A stretch of 64,000 nt of DNA from Anolis sagrei (Eukaryota; Chordata; Lepidosauria; Squamata; Anolidae): assembly GCF_037176765.1 (NCBI RefSeq), contig NC_090024.1, forward strand, positions 248,883,953-248,947,952, in the 5' to 3' direction. The first letter of the stretch is position 1; every line of letters starts with the position of its first letter. The position numbers were made by a program, and so were the translations under genes. Of the stretch, positions 21,401-30,527 are shown piece after piece. The notes below the pieces were generated by a model, which was given only the letters and a program-made list of their open reading frames with translations, did not search any database and was not told where the DNA came from.

Positions 21401-22994
21401 GGCAGGGGCCCACACGGCCTCTCAGAGCATCCTAGCGTTGGAAGACAGAGACCGGGTGGGCCATCCAGTCCAACCCCACCCGACCAAGAAGCAGGAAAAT
21501 CACATTCAAAGTGCTCCCCCCCCCCCCCCCGACAGATGGCCACCCAGCCTCTGGGTTGTTGTAGGGTTTTTTAGGCTATATGGCCATGTTCTAGAGGCAT
21601 TCTCTCCTGACGTTTCGCCTGCATCTGTGGCAAGCATCCTCAGAGGTAGAGAGGTCTGTTGGAACTGGGAAAAGGGGTTACCTATCTGTGGAATAATGAC
21701 CAGGGTGGGACAAAGGACTCTTGTCTGCTGGAGCTAGGTGTGAATGTTTTCAACTGACCACCTTGCTTAGCATTTGATTGCCTGGCAGTGCCTGGAGCAA
21801 TCTTTTGTTGAGAGGTGATTGGATGTCCTTGTTTGTTTCCTCTCTGTCGATGTGCTGTTCTAATTTTAGAGTTTTTTTTAATACTGGTAGCCAGATTTTG
21901 TTCATTTTCATGGTTTCCTCCTTTCTGTTGAAATTGTCCACATGATTCTTGTGGATTTCAATGGCTTCTCTGTGTAGTCAGACATCTAATCACCTCTCAA
22001 CAAAAGATTGCTCCAGGCACTGCCAGGCAATCAAATGCTAATCAAGGTGGACAGTTGAAACACTCCCACCTAGCTCCAGCAGACAAGAGTCCTTTGTCCC
22101 ACCCTGGTCATTCCACAGATATATAAACCCTTTTTCCTAGTTCTAACAAACCTCGCTACCTCTGAGGACGCTTGCCATAGGTGCAGGCGAAACGTCAGGA
22201 GAGAATGCCTCTAGACCATAGACATATATCCCAAAAAAAAAATCTACAACAAGGACATCTAATCACTTCTCAACAAAAGATTGCTCCAGGCACTGCCAGG
22301 TAATCAAATGCTAATCAAGGTGGTCAGTTGAAACACTCCCACCTAGCTCCAGCAGACAAGAGTCCTTTGTCCCACCCTGGTCATTCCACAGATAGATAAA
22401 CCCTTTTTCCTAGTTCTGACAGACCTCACTCCCTCTGAGGATGCTTGCCATAGATGCAGGCGAAACGTCAGGAGAAAATGCCTCTAGAACATGGCTCTAT
22501 AGCCCGAAAAAACCCACAAGAACCTAGTGATTTTGACCATGAAAGCCTTCGAGAATACACCCAGCCTCTGTTTCAAAGCCTCCATAGAAGGAGCCTCCAC
22601 CACACTCCACAAGGGGCAGAGAGTTCCACTGCTGAACAATCGCAGTCCCCTCACCTCCGTCCTCTGAGGCTCCCAGGCGCTCGGGGTCAAGGGCGGCCCC
22701 TTGGTCCTTCCTGGCTGCAACGGCCGCCCCGCTGTCATCCTCCTCTTCTTCGTCTTCCTCCTCATCCTCCTCTCCATCTTCTTCCCCATCCTCTTCTTCA
22801 TCCTCCTCCTCCTCCTCGTTGCTGGTGAAGCTGAGGGTCCCGCTGAGGCGAGTGGAGAGGCCCTCCAGGTCGTCCTCCAGCTCAGAACTCTCCGGAAAGT
22901 CCTCGGCCTCCGATCCGCAGCCAGCCAGGGCCCCCCCATTCTGGCCCTCCCCGGTCAGGGCATGCCTCAGGCGGTGCAGGATGCGGGACGCCAT
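10752..22994 (-). CDS. SNX21: SNX21, sorting nexin 21 (PX-PXB protein)
   Basis: Three coding exons on the minus strand: 22994-22655, 14870-14692 and 11417-10752, giving 394 residues. The joins G|AG and GTG|CTC keep frame with GT-AG introns. The protein is an endosomal sorting nexin that binds phosphoinositides through its PX domain. Residues 1-15 ([15 protein letters not shown]) and [23 protein letters not shown] match the family N-terminus. An acidic run of ~28 Glu/Asp (60-87) and an eight-Ser run (119-126) follow. The PX domain spans ~150-268 ([15 protein letters not shown] at 194-199, FPRKRL at 219-224), then the helical PXB domain to LIKQTLP. An acceptor at 23,017-23,019 shows that this ATG exon starts within an mRNA begun further upstream, so a short extra N-terminus, as in human, cannot be excluded. 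Intron 1 is almost entirely repeats. Confidence 0.95.
11418..11835. other. SNX21 intron 2 start with (CA)n
   Basis: Mostly unassigned sequence; an (AC)n run lies at about 11,649-11,672. No exon seen on either strand. Confidence 0.6.
11880..13100 (+). repeat. CR1+SINE duplication, copy A (with Penelope insertion)
   Basis: A CR1 segment (11,905-12,274) followed by a reverse tRNA-derived SINE piece (12,964-13,100). The same CR1-SINE junction occurs in copy B at 13,165-14,165. The two CR1 parts are nearly identical over ~370 bp, including a private purine-rich stretch near 11,935-11,970. Confidence 0.8.
12275..12950. mobile_element. Palindromic Penelope-like insertion with 13-bp target duplication
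   Basis: Target duplication aaaatagagcaat at 12262-12274 and 12951-12963. Arms 12,300-12,610 and 12,640-12,950 are near-perfect inverted copies (311 bp each) around a 29-nt spacer rich in tttagagttttt. The left end has an additional 25 bp. Confidence 0.93.
13101..13160 (+). mobile_element. Penelope-like terminal fragment
   Basis: Short piece with ggagagaaggcctctagacc and cccgaaaaaacctacaacaa, between the two copies of the CR1+SINE duplication. Confidence 0.65.
13517..13883. mobile_element. hAT MITE with 8-bp target duplication
   Basis: Termini cagcggttctcaacct and ggttgagaaccactg are inverted repeats. Flanks cactagag and cactggag (7/8 match) are the expected 8-bp hAT duplication, inside copy B of the CR1+SINE duplication. 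Confidence 0.88.
13908..14168 (-). mobile_element. tRNA-derived SINE
   Basis: In reverse complement it carries the tRNA-like promoter end (ggttaaacccttgtgc, then aaaggtcggcagtttgaaac) and a body ending in gcagtttctcaagtcgctcc. Shorter copies of the body are at 12,964-13,100 and 15,958-16,070. Confidence 0.75.
14385..14452. repeat. (TTA)n microsatellite
   Basis: About 65 bp of TTA units at the end of the CR1 in SNX21 intron 2, some 240 bp before exon 2. Confidence 0.95.
14940..15495 (+). mobile_element. L2 LINE 3' end with complete tail
   Basis: ORF2 end, AT-rich 3' UTR, then the tail gccgccctgggtcccctccg and a run of about eleven TAAA units. This copy links the L2 coding end with the gccgccctgagtcccc-type tail found alone elsewhere in the window. 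Confidence 0.85.
15496..15945. other. Unassigned sequence with a TATA-like motif
   Basis: No coding exon seen. A gtataaaagg motif lies at about 15,684. The stretch could be an old retroelement fragment, but nothing diagnostic was found. Confidence 0.35.
15958..16599 (+). mobile_element. Chimeric retrocopy: antisense SINE piece fused to LINE 3' end
   Basis: Perfect 12-bp target duplication acagagtcaaag at 15946-15957 and 16600-16611. Inside, 15,958-16,070 is the tRNA-derived SINE body in reverse, joined to the sense 3' end of the YADD/CCHC LINE (16,071-16,599: ARQRLKSRH-like frame, [14 protein letters not shown], tail gataaataaata). Confidence 0.88.
16615..16710. mobile_element. Half copy of the foldback MITE
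   Basis: Matches the left arm and centre (gccgcttaagcggctg) of the 7,078-7,201 palindrome; the right arm is missing. Confidence 0.75.
16711..17245. other. Unassigned sequence in SNX21 intron 1
   Basis: No exon or known repeat recognised; composition resembles unique DNA or a very old retroelement. Confidence 0.4.
17246..17350 (+). mobile_element. tRNA-derived SINE fragment
   Basis: A tRNA-like head (cgggctttagcacagatggt) and a B-box-like tgccagttcaaac element are visible; the 3' part is lost. Confidence 0.5.
17376..17635 (+). mobile_element. CR1 LINE 3' end
   Basis: Last ~260 bp of CR1: aactacaagagaggagattc, agcagtggaac and the ggggttggactgg terminus. Confidence 0.88.
17636..17965 (-). repeat. 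Composite L2 + foldback repeat, copy 1
   Basis: Reverse L2 ORF2 end ([10 protein letters not shown]) followed by a ~90-bp link (gagaccaggttgggcccact) and a foldback-MITE arm. The same composite occurs at 28,626-28,990, with a third partial copy near 29,255. Confidence 0.8.
17966..18320 (+). mobile_element. L2 ORF2 end with CR1 tail
   Basis: Sense L2 ([27 protein letters not shown]-like end), AT-rich UTR, then a CR1 3' terminus with ggattctaggattctagg. Confidence 0.8.
18350..18680 (+). mobile_element. L2-tailed SINE-like element, copy 1
   Basis: Shares body blocks (aatgtttgccatgtatgtgt, cccctgtggcgg) with 51,350-51,650 and the reverse copy 57,448-57,718. It ends in the L2-type tail gccctgagtccccttgggg plus (TTA)n. 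Confidence 0.7.
18725..19945 (+). mobile_element. CR1 LINE, longest copy in the window (RT thumb to 3' end)
   Basis: Reads [34 protein letters not shown] and SGVPQ, then [47 protein letters not shown] and the [13 protein letters not shown] domain, ending in attctatgattctatg. It is broken in several places and lacks the endonuclease and most RT fingers. Confidence 0.93.
19946..20220. other. Unassigned; possible Helitron 5' end at left
   Basis: Starts with tctatatatataaaag, like the Helitron start at 34,999, but no matching 3' end was found. The rest is unassigned. Confidence 0.35.
20221..20950. mobile_element. hAT (Charlie-like) non-autonomous transposon, 730 bp
   Basis: Starts cagtggttctccaccttg and ends caggttgagaaacactg. 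Repeated tgggagttgtag..ttcacctac blocks lie inside. The 8-bp flanks atttagac/atctaggt are only partly alike. A sister copy is at 45,287-46,032. Confidence 0.85.
20959..21417. other. Unassigned sequence in SNX21 intron 1
   Basis: No exon and no family recognised by eye. Confidence 0.4.
21418..22642 (-). mobile_element. CR1 LINE split by a Penelope insertion, abutting SNX21 exon 1
   Basis: Reverse CR1 3' end at 21,418-21,553 (ggccatccagtccaacccca) continues at 22,558-22,642 (ctccaccacactcc, gagttccactgctgaac). Its inner end lies about 12 bp from the exon 1 splice donor of SNX21 (22,651-22,654). Confidence 0.85.
21554..22557. mobile_element. Palindromic Penelope-like insertion with a tandem right arm
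   Basis: 13-bp target duplication cacccagcctctg at 21541-21553 and 22558-22570. A reverse left arm (21,554 to ~21,975) faces two successive sense right arms, 21,981-22,252 and 22,253-22,557. Confidence 0.9.
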
Positions 22995-23029
22995 GGGGGC
23001 GGCCCCAAAGGGAGCCCTGAAGGGGGAGA

Positions 23030-23600
23030 AAAGGAAGGAGACAAGGCAGTTATTCTTGTTGGAAATAGCAACCTTCTTAAAGATAAGGGAGTTACGGATG
23101 GATGGGAATTTCTCAAGAGTGAAATACTCAAGAAACAATTGCAAACTGTGCCAACAAAGAGAAAAAATAGGACAAGTGCAAAGAAGCCAGAATGGATGTC
23201 CAAAGAACTTCTAACTGTGCTAAGACACAAAAGAGACATGCACAAGAAGTGGAAAAAGGGAGAAATCACCAAAGAAGAATTCAAACAAATAGCCAAGACC
23301 TGTAGGGAAAAGGTCCGCAAGGCTAAAGCACAAAACGAGCTCAGGCTTGCCAGGGACATTAAAAACATCTGAACATGAGGAAAAACTTCCTGACTGTGAG
23401 AGCCGTTCAGCAGTGGAACTCTCTGCCCCGGAGTGTAGTGGAGGCTCCTTCTTTGGAAGCTTTTAAACAGAGGTTGGATGGCCATCTGTCAGGGGTGATT
23501 TGAATGCAACATTCCTGCTTCTTGGCAGAACGGGGTTGGACTGGATGATGGCCCAGGAGGTCTCTTCCAACTCTAGGATTCTAGGATTCTATGATTCTAA
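23030..23600 (+). mobile_element. CR1 LINE with internal deletion
   Basis: The ORF2 endonuclease-RT linker (WMSKELLTVLRHKRDMHKKW, EEFKQIAKTCREKVRKAKAQ) is joined near 23,365 directly to the CR1 3' end. It begins within ~15 bp of the acceptor of the SNX21 ATG exon. Confidence 0.88.
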
Positions 23601-24029
23601 GGCTCCACTTTTTAGACATATAATTCAGATTGTGTTGTATAGGTGTGCATTGGTACGCAGTTTTCCTTAACTCTATGCAGACCATGTGATCAGATCTGGG
23701 ACTGTTCAGGACTCAGACTCCATTTTCGAAACTGTATGCTTTAGGAAAACAGAGACTATCTTAGACTATCAGAACAGAGATGCTTTAGATTTTGGACTGT
23801 TAAGAAAGATGCCCTGTGTTGTCAACACAGGGAAACTACTTCAGATCTGCCTGTAACTGGATTGATTTAGAAATATACCTGTATGCTGAATACATAAAGT
23901 TTGTGAGTAAACCAACAATGTTATTTTAACAAAGACTACTTATTTTGGTCTCTTGAGAGCATATTTTAAGGGCGAGTAGATGTTTTGGGGCAACTGAAAA
24001 GAACACTTTGGAAATGTGTTGTTTGGGCT
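23601..24029. other. Unassigned AT-rich sequence
   Basis: No exon seen; the right part (aatacataaagtttgtgag) is retroelement-like, but no boundaries could be set. Confidence 0.35.
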
Positions 24030-24185
24030 TGGCCTCATGTAAGCCGCCCCGAGTCCCCATCGGGGAGAGATGGTGGTGGGGTATAAATAAAGATTATTAT
24101 TATTATTAATATTAATATTATTATTATATAAGGAGAGAATGCCTCTAGACCATTGCCATATAGCCCGAAAAAACATACAACAACC

Positions 24186-24224
<39 letters not shown>
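24030..24224 (+). mobile_element. L2-type tail, Penelope scrap and (TTA)n tracts
   Basis: Tail gccgccccgagtccccatcg with (TTA)n at 24,092-24,126, a Penelope terminal scrap at 24,129-24,182, and a second (TTA)n to 24,224. Confidence 0.75.
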
Positions 24225-24225
<1 letters not shown>

Positions 24226-24600
24226 GTGCATTGGCATATCTTTGTCCCTATCAGTTCAAAGAGATACCTAGGTATATCAGTCTAACAACTGAGAAACCTA
24301 ATTGCCATGCATGAATGCTAGTGGATATTACCACTAAGGAGAAGGTTGACTCAAGCGAGTTTTCAACTCTTCTCGGGGAGATTCCTGATTTTCCCAAAAT
24401 GCTTATGAATATTCATTTCCAAAAAGGTTATGGAGAATCCCGTTTCCCAAAACAATGCAGTTATCCTAGGCTGCATCAACAATACAGTGTCCAGATTGAG
24501 GGAAGCGATCCCACTCTCTCTGCAGACTCGGAGAAGGCAGTGGCCGTAGAAGGCAGCCTCCCATGGTATCTCCTACCATGACCGTGTATATGCCTATGTG
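24225..24600. other. Mostly unassigned; old CR1 scrap
   Basis: Only 24,470-24,530 is recognisable (ggctgcatcaacaatacagtg), an old relative of the CR1 block amplified at 5.4-6.9 kb. Confidence 0.45.
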
Positions 24601-24604
24601 GTAG

Positions 24605-24920
24605 AGCCAACTTCCACCCTCCCTCCAGGTGTTTTGGACTCCAACTCCCACCATTCCTCACAGCCTCAGGCCCCTTCCTTTTCCCACTGTGTGATTGTTT
24701 TGAAGGCCAGGCTAGGTACTTCAGCCAGCACCAACTCTAATTGCGGAAGCTCATTCACCGTACTGTTGACACTAGAACAGACACGAGCCAACTTGGACCC
24801 TCCCTCCAGGTGTTTTGGACTTCAACTCCCACCATTCCTCACAGCCTCAGGCCCTCAGGCTAAGAGGAATGGTGGGAGCTGGAGTCCAAAACACCTGGAG
24901 GGCTGAAGTTGACCCAAGTT
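24605..24920. mobile_element. Two foldback MITE copies
   Basis: A half copy at 24,605-24,690 and a full inverted copy at 24,785-24,920, with ends ccctccctccaggtgttttg and caaaacacctggaggg. Confidence 0.8.
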
Positions 24921-24959
24921 GGGACACATCAATGAAAGTTTTACACTCCTGGTTTGTGA

Positions 24960-25620
24960 CTGTAATAATAATAATAATAATTCAATTATTATTATTATTA
25001 TTATTATTATTCTTTATTTGTACCCCGCTACCATCTCCCCAAGGGACTCGGTGCGGCTTACATGAGACCGAGCCCAAAATACAACAATACACGCAATAAT
25101 AACAATACAAGCAATTAAAATAAAAACATGGACAATACAATAATGTCACATTAACAATAAAACCACACAATTAAAACTGTGGGAAGGCCAAATGTAAAGT
25201 TAAAATTGGAAGTAATGCCGGGGCGTGGGCAAAAAGGTGAAAGTGGCATTTGTGGAAAACATACAAACAGACCTAAAACAATGTGAAGTGCTTTGGATGA
25301 CAAAGTGCGATGGGATCCTTATTCTGGGAAGGCACACTTGAACAACCAAGTCTTCAAGCTCCTCCTAAAGACTGCCAGGATTGGGGCCTGCCTGATGTCC
25401 TTAGGGAGTGAGTTCCAGAGTCGGGGGGCCACCACCGAGAAGGCCCTCTCCCTTGTCCCCACCAATCGCGATTGTGATGATGGGAGCGCAAGAAGGGCCT
25501 CTCCAGATGATTGAAGAGATCGTGTGGGTTCATACACATAGGTAGGTGGGTCCCAAACTGTCCAGGGCTTTGTAGGTAAGAACCTGCACCTTGCATTCAA
25601 TGCCATGATACGGCAAGGGT
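24960..25620 (-). mobile_element. L2 LINE, ORF2 end and tail
   Basis: Reverse copy with (ATT)n, tail and UTR, then the ORF2 end ([34 protein letters not shown]). The best-preserved L2 coding end in the window. Confidence 0.9.
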
Positions 25621-26073
25621 GATCTCGCCCGGGAACCTAACGGCTGTGTTCTGCTCTGGGTGTTGTCAATGACATGGCATTGTGTCCATTCTTGTTGTGG
25701 TTGCTGCTGCCGTCATGACTATTTACATAACAAGCGCAACCCAGGCTGGGCAGGGTGCGTGGCGCCAGCGGACGGCGGCCGTGTTACTCTTCTCCAGAGG
25801 AGACCACTGCCTAGAGAGACCTGTGAGTAACCGTGAGTTGCTTGCGCTTCCTGCATTCCTAGGCGTCTCGCCTGGAGTAGATAAACATTTATACTGTGGA
25901 GTTTGCTAGGGATGCAGGAAATGCATAGAAAAGGGAGGACACTTTCGTCCCAAACTTTCTCCCCAAACTTTCCTTTTAACATGACAAGCTACGCAAAATT
26001 ATATAATGAAATGTCTTCTTGTTCTGCATATGAAAGTAGCAAGAAATCTGTGAAAATTTCCTTTTGCAAAAAT
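25621..26073. other. Unassigned sequence
   Basis: No coding exon or known repeat recognised upstream of the composite Penelope insertion. Confidence 0.4.
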
Positions 26074-26655
26074 GGCATTCATAACTGGGTGGTTGTAGGT
26101 TTCTTCAGGTTATATGGCCATGTTCTAGAGGCATTTCTCCTGACGTTTCGCCTGCATCTATGGCAAGCATCCTCAGAGGCAGGGAGGTCTGTTGGAACTA
26201 GGAAAAAGGGTTTTATATATCTGTGGAAAGACAGGGTGGGACAAAGGACTCTTGTCTGCTGGAGTGAGGTGCGAAACAACAGCTAAACAACAGAGAGGAA
26301 AAAACCAGGCACAGATTAACACCTCCCAGCAAGAGATTTTCCCAGACGCAGGCAGGCCTTCAAATGCTAATGAAGGTGATCAGCTAAACATTCACACCTA
26401 ACTGCAGCAGGGAAGAGCTCCTTCCCCCACCCCAGCCATTCCACAGAGATATAAACCCATTTTTCCTACTTCCAACAGACCTCACAACCTCTGAGGATGC
26501 TTGCCATAGATGCAGGCAAAACGTCAGGAAAAATGCCTCTAGAACATGGCTCTATAGCCCGAAAAAACCCACAAGAACCTAGTGATTCCAGCCATGAAAG
26601 CCTTCGACAATACATTGAGGTGCGAATGTTTCAACTGACCACCTTGATTAGTATT

Positions 26656-27108
26656 TCATGGCCTGGCAGTGCCTGGGGCAATCTTTTGTTGAGAGGTGTT
26701 AAGATGTACCTGATTGTTTCCTCTCTGTTGTTGTGCTGTTGTAATTTTAGAGGTTTTTTTTAATACTGGTAGCCAGGTTGTGTTCATTTTCATGGTTTCC
26801 TCCTTTCTGTTGACATTGTCCACATGCTCGTGGATGCTTGTGACACGGTGGTTGTGAGAGTGGTCCATCATTTCTGTGTTCTCAAATAATATGTTGTATC
26901 CAGGTTGGTTCCTCAGGTGCTCTGCTCTGGCTGACTTCTCTGGTTGAAGTAGTCTGCAGGGTCTTCCATGTTCCTTGATTTGTGCCTGGGCAATGCTGCT
27001 GCGTGTGGTGGTCCCTCTGGAGACTTCTTGTCCACAGCTGCATGGTATACAATGGTAGACTCCTGCAGAAGTGAGAGGGTCCCTCTTGTCCTTTGCTGAA
27101 CGGAGCAT
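26656..27108 (-). pseudogene. Penelope-like GIY-YIG endonuclease remnant
   Basis: The minus strand reads MLRSAKDKRDPLTSAGVYHC and IPCSCGQ, then AEHLRNQPGYNILFENTEMM, DHSHNH and [28 protein letters not shown] and the following I.EH match the GIY-YIG domain that follows the RT in Penelope-like elements. This piece has no RT upstream, so it is a relic. Confidence 0.82.
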
Positions 27109-27651
27109 TTGTTGGATTTTCTTGGTGGGCCTGTAGAGAAGTCAACCATAGCAGAGCACCTGAGGAACCAGTCTGGACGCAGCATATTATTTGAGAAGAC
27201 AGAAATGCTGGACCACTCTCACAACCACCATATCGGGCTACACAGAGAAGCCATTGAAATCCACAGGAAGCATGTGGACAATTTCAACAGAAAGGAGGAA
27301 AACATGAAAGTGAACAAAATCTGGCTACCAATATTAAAAAACTCAAAAATTACAACAGCAAAACAGCAGAGAGGAAACAATCAGGCACATCTAATCACTT
27401 CTCAACAAAAGATTGCTCCAGGCACTGCCAGGCAATTAAATGCTAATCAAGGTGGTCAGTTGAAACATTCCCATCTAACTCCAGCAGACAAGAGTCCTTT
27501 GTCCCACCCTGGTCATTATTCCACAGATATATAAACCATGAAAATGAACAAAATCTGGCTACCAGTATTAAAAAAAAAAACTCTAAAATTGCAACAGCAC
27601 AACAACAGAGAGGAAACAATCAGGCACATCTTAACACCTCTCAACAAAAGA

Positions 27652-28214
27652 GTTGAGTGGCAGCCAATAGTGAAAGGACCAAGGCAGAGACATCTCCAGC
27701 TCATCCCCTGTTTGGGTATCAGCCAGCACGTCAACGACTTAAATCAAGACATAGTTTTCTACGATCCAAAGAGACACTCGCTGGAACACCTCAGCAAGCA
27801 AGAGTCCAAAAGTGGCAGGCTCAAACCCAGCACCTCAATCCGTGGGTGATACCCAATGAGAGAAGAAGACTGGGCGGCTTGGAAGGCGCTGAACAGACTG
27901 CTCTCTGGCACCACAAGATGCAGAGCCAACCTCAAGAAATGGGGCCACAAAGTGGAGTCCACGACATGCGAGTGCGGAGAAGAGCAAACCACTGACCACC
28001 TGCTGCAATGCACCCTGAGCCCTGCCACATGATGCACAAGGGAGGACCTTCTTGCGGCAACACCAGAGGCACTCCAAGGGGCCAGAGACTGGCCAAAGGA
28101 CATTTAATCCACTACCAAGTTTGCAAAATCTGTGTTTTTTTTTTATCTGTTTGTTTTGTTCTGTTAGAAATGTAATACAATGTTCTGGTTGCGGATGACA
28201 TGATAAATAAATAA
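27652..28214 (+). mobile_element. 5'-truncated LINE inserted in the Penelope composite
   Basis: Same YADD/CCHC family as at 8.6 and 16.1 kb ([31 protein letters not shown], tail gataaataaata). Flanked by acaaaaga at 27644-27651 and 28215-28222, so it is younger than the Penelope copy. Confidence 0.85.
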
Positions 28215-28625
28215 ACAAAAGATTGCTCCAGGCACTGCCCGGCCATCTAGTGCTAATCAAGGTGGTCAGTTGAAACATTCCCACCTAGCTCCAGCAGAGA
28301 AGAGTCCTTTGTCTCACCCTGTCTCACAGTATTCCACAGATATATAAGCCCCTTTTTCCTAGTTCCGACACACCTCACTCCCTCTGAGGATGCTTCCCAT
28401 AGATGCAGGTGAAACGTCAGGAGAAAATGCCTCCAGAACATGGCCATACAGCCCGAAAAAACCTACAACAACCCAGGCATTCATAATGTTTTGGGAAAAT
28501 TGGGACTCTCCACAGGCTTTTGGAAGTGTGACCCGTCTGGAGATCAACTGCCATTCACACGATTGGGAGTCATCTTCACCCTTGGAAAGGCCTGGCCCTG
28601 TTCACGGTCACTTTGGAACTGCTCA

Positions 28626-28990
28626 TGTCTTCTTCAGACAAGCGGCTGTTCAGTGGTCAAATGCAAGGTCCCAAACCCCCATGGACAGGGGGAGGGGGCC
28701 AGCCTGATATCTCTGGGGAGGCAATTCCGCAGGTGGGGGGCCACTGCCGAGAAGGCCCTGTCTCTCGTCTCCATCAATTGCGTTTGTGAGGGCGGTGGGA
28801 TCGAGAGCAGGGCCTCACCGGGTGATCTTCCACTTGGTGATGATTCGTAGGTGGTCTCTGCAGACCAGGCTGGGCCCACTTTGAGCCCCCCTCCCCCCTT
28901 CTCCCTCCAGGAGTTTTGGACTTCAACTCCCACCATTCGTAACAGCTGGAAGAAGGGTGGGAGTTGGAGCCCAAAACACCTGGAGGGAGG
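28626..28990 (-). repeat. Composite L2 + foldback repeat, copy 2
   Basis: Same order of modules as 17,636-17,965, here with both foldback arms (28,900-28,990). A third piece of the link is near 29,255-29,345. Confidence 0.8.
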
Positions 28991-29399
28991 GAGGGGAGAG
29001 GCGGGGGGGGGGGGGCAAGAGCCCTGCCAATCACTGGTCGGGGCCTCCTGCTCTAAGGCCGGGAGCCCCCCGCCTGGCGAGGGGGATGCCCCATTGTGGC
29101 CCCTCTTGCTGTGGCTATTCTGCATTCGCACCTGTTTGTCTTTCTCGCGGGTCTTTCAGGCCAATGATGGGCATGAAAGGAAGGGGCCAGGCTTCTTGGC
29201 AGGGATGCTGCTGGGTGGGGGGGGGCTCCTCACGCACCTTGGAACCGCATCAGTCAGGTGGGCCCTGGAGACCAGGCCGGGCCCACCTGGGGGCCTCCCT
29301 CCCTCCCTCCCTCCCATTCCTAACAGCCTAAAACACCTGGAGGGGGTGTCCAAGGTGTCCGAGGCCTGGCCCTGAGCCCTGCCAATCATCCGGGCGGGG

Positions 29400-30500
29400 C
29401 CTCCTGCTCCAGGCTGGCCCTGGGAGGAGGGAGGGAGGGAGGGAGGGAGGGAGGCCTACCTGCCCAGGGACAGGTGAGCCCTCCCTCCCTCGCAGGGCGG
29501 CAGGTAAGAGGCCTGGCCACGCCCAGGGGAGGGGAGGGGAGGGGGCCCGGCTCCTCCCTCCATCCCTCCCTTCCCCCTTGCCCCCCCCGCCCGCAGGAAT
29601 GGGGGCGCCTACGTCACGGGGCGGGGGGAAGGGCCCCCGACTGGGAGGCTGCACTCTGCACATGCCCAGAGGGAGAGGCGGAGGGGAGGGCAGAGGGGGA
29701 GGCTCCGCCCCGATGAAGGGGGTCTCGTAAGGGGGCAGCGGGGAGGGAGGGAGGGAGGAGGGGGCGCCCAAATGAAGGGGAGGGGGAAGGGGGGCTCTTC
29801 TTTACCTGCCGCTCTCTTCCTCCACCTGGAGATGGGCGCCTCCTTCCTTCCTTCCTTCCTTCCTTCTCTCTCTCTCTCTCCGGGAGGGAGGGAAGCGCCG
29901 CCTTTGCCGACCGAGGGCCCCCTCCCTTTCTCTGTATGTCTGCGCATGCGCGGAGCACAATATCTCCCCCCCCCCGAGGAGCGCAAGCCTGCCCCCTCCC
30001 TCCCTCCCTCTCCCTTTCCCCCTTTGTGGGGGGGGGGCACTTAACGCGGGACCAACCCGCCTTCGTGCCCCCGCCTGGCAGGCCCGCGCTGGATCCGGAG
30101 TGGACGTGGGCCGAGCAGGAGGCCAAGCCGGGCCCCAGTGGGGTGGTCAGTGGCCGAAGAGCCCTGCCCTGAGGCGCCTCAGCAAGGACATGGGGGGGGG
30201 GGGAGGGAGAAGGAGGGCCCCCCCGCTGGGACCCCTCCCTCCCACCCGCAGCAGCTCAAGGCGAGCGAGCCCCCCGGGGGGGGGGGCAATCCGGACCCGC
30301 TGCTTTGGGAAGAGAACCAGCCCCCCCCCCTCCTGGAAGAACCGGGCCAGCCCCCTTCCTTTGCGGGGGGGGAGAGGTCAAGCGAGGCCGGAGCCACAGA
30401 CCGGGGGGGGGCGGGGGGCAGCCCCGGCAGTCCCTTCAAGCGGCATGAGGTCGCTCACCTTCGGACCCGCTTTGGGTCAGAGCACGCACGGCCCCATCCC
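29400..30500 (-). promoter_or_regulatory. SNX21: GC-rich CpG region, candidate SNX21 promoter
   Basis: About 1.1 kb of GC- and CpG-rich DNA with polypurine/polypyrimidine blocks and the palindromic NRF1-type motif tgcgcatgcgc at 29,941-29,951. It lies upstream of the SNX21 ATG exon, whose acceptor at 23,017-23,019 requires an upstream exon. Assignment to SNX21 is inference; no first exon was identified. Confidence 0.45.
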
Positions 30501-30527
30501 AGCCCCCCAGGTGTCATGCTCCCCATG

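Larger units (their letters stand above)
26085..28475. mobile_element. 2.4-kb composite Penelope-like insertion
   Basis: 11-bp target duplication ggcattcataa at 26074-26084 and 28476-28486. Inside are a reverse arm (26,085-26,275), a sense arm (26,276-26,612), a reverse arm with GIY-YIG (26,613 to ~27,140), a sense arm (~27,110-27,535) and a further sense arm from 27,536 that is split by a LINE. Confidence 0.85.
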
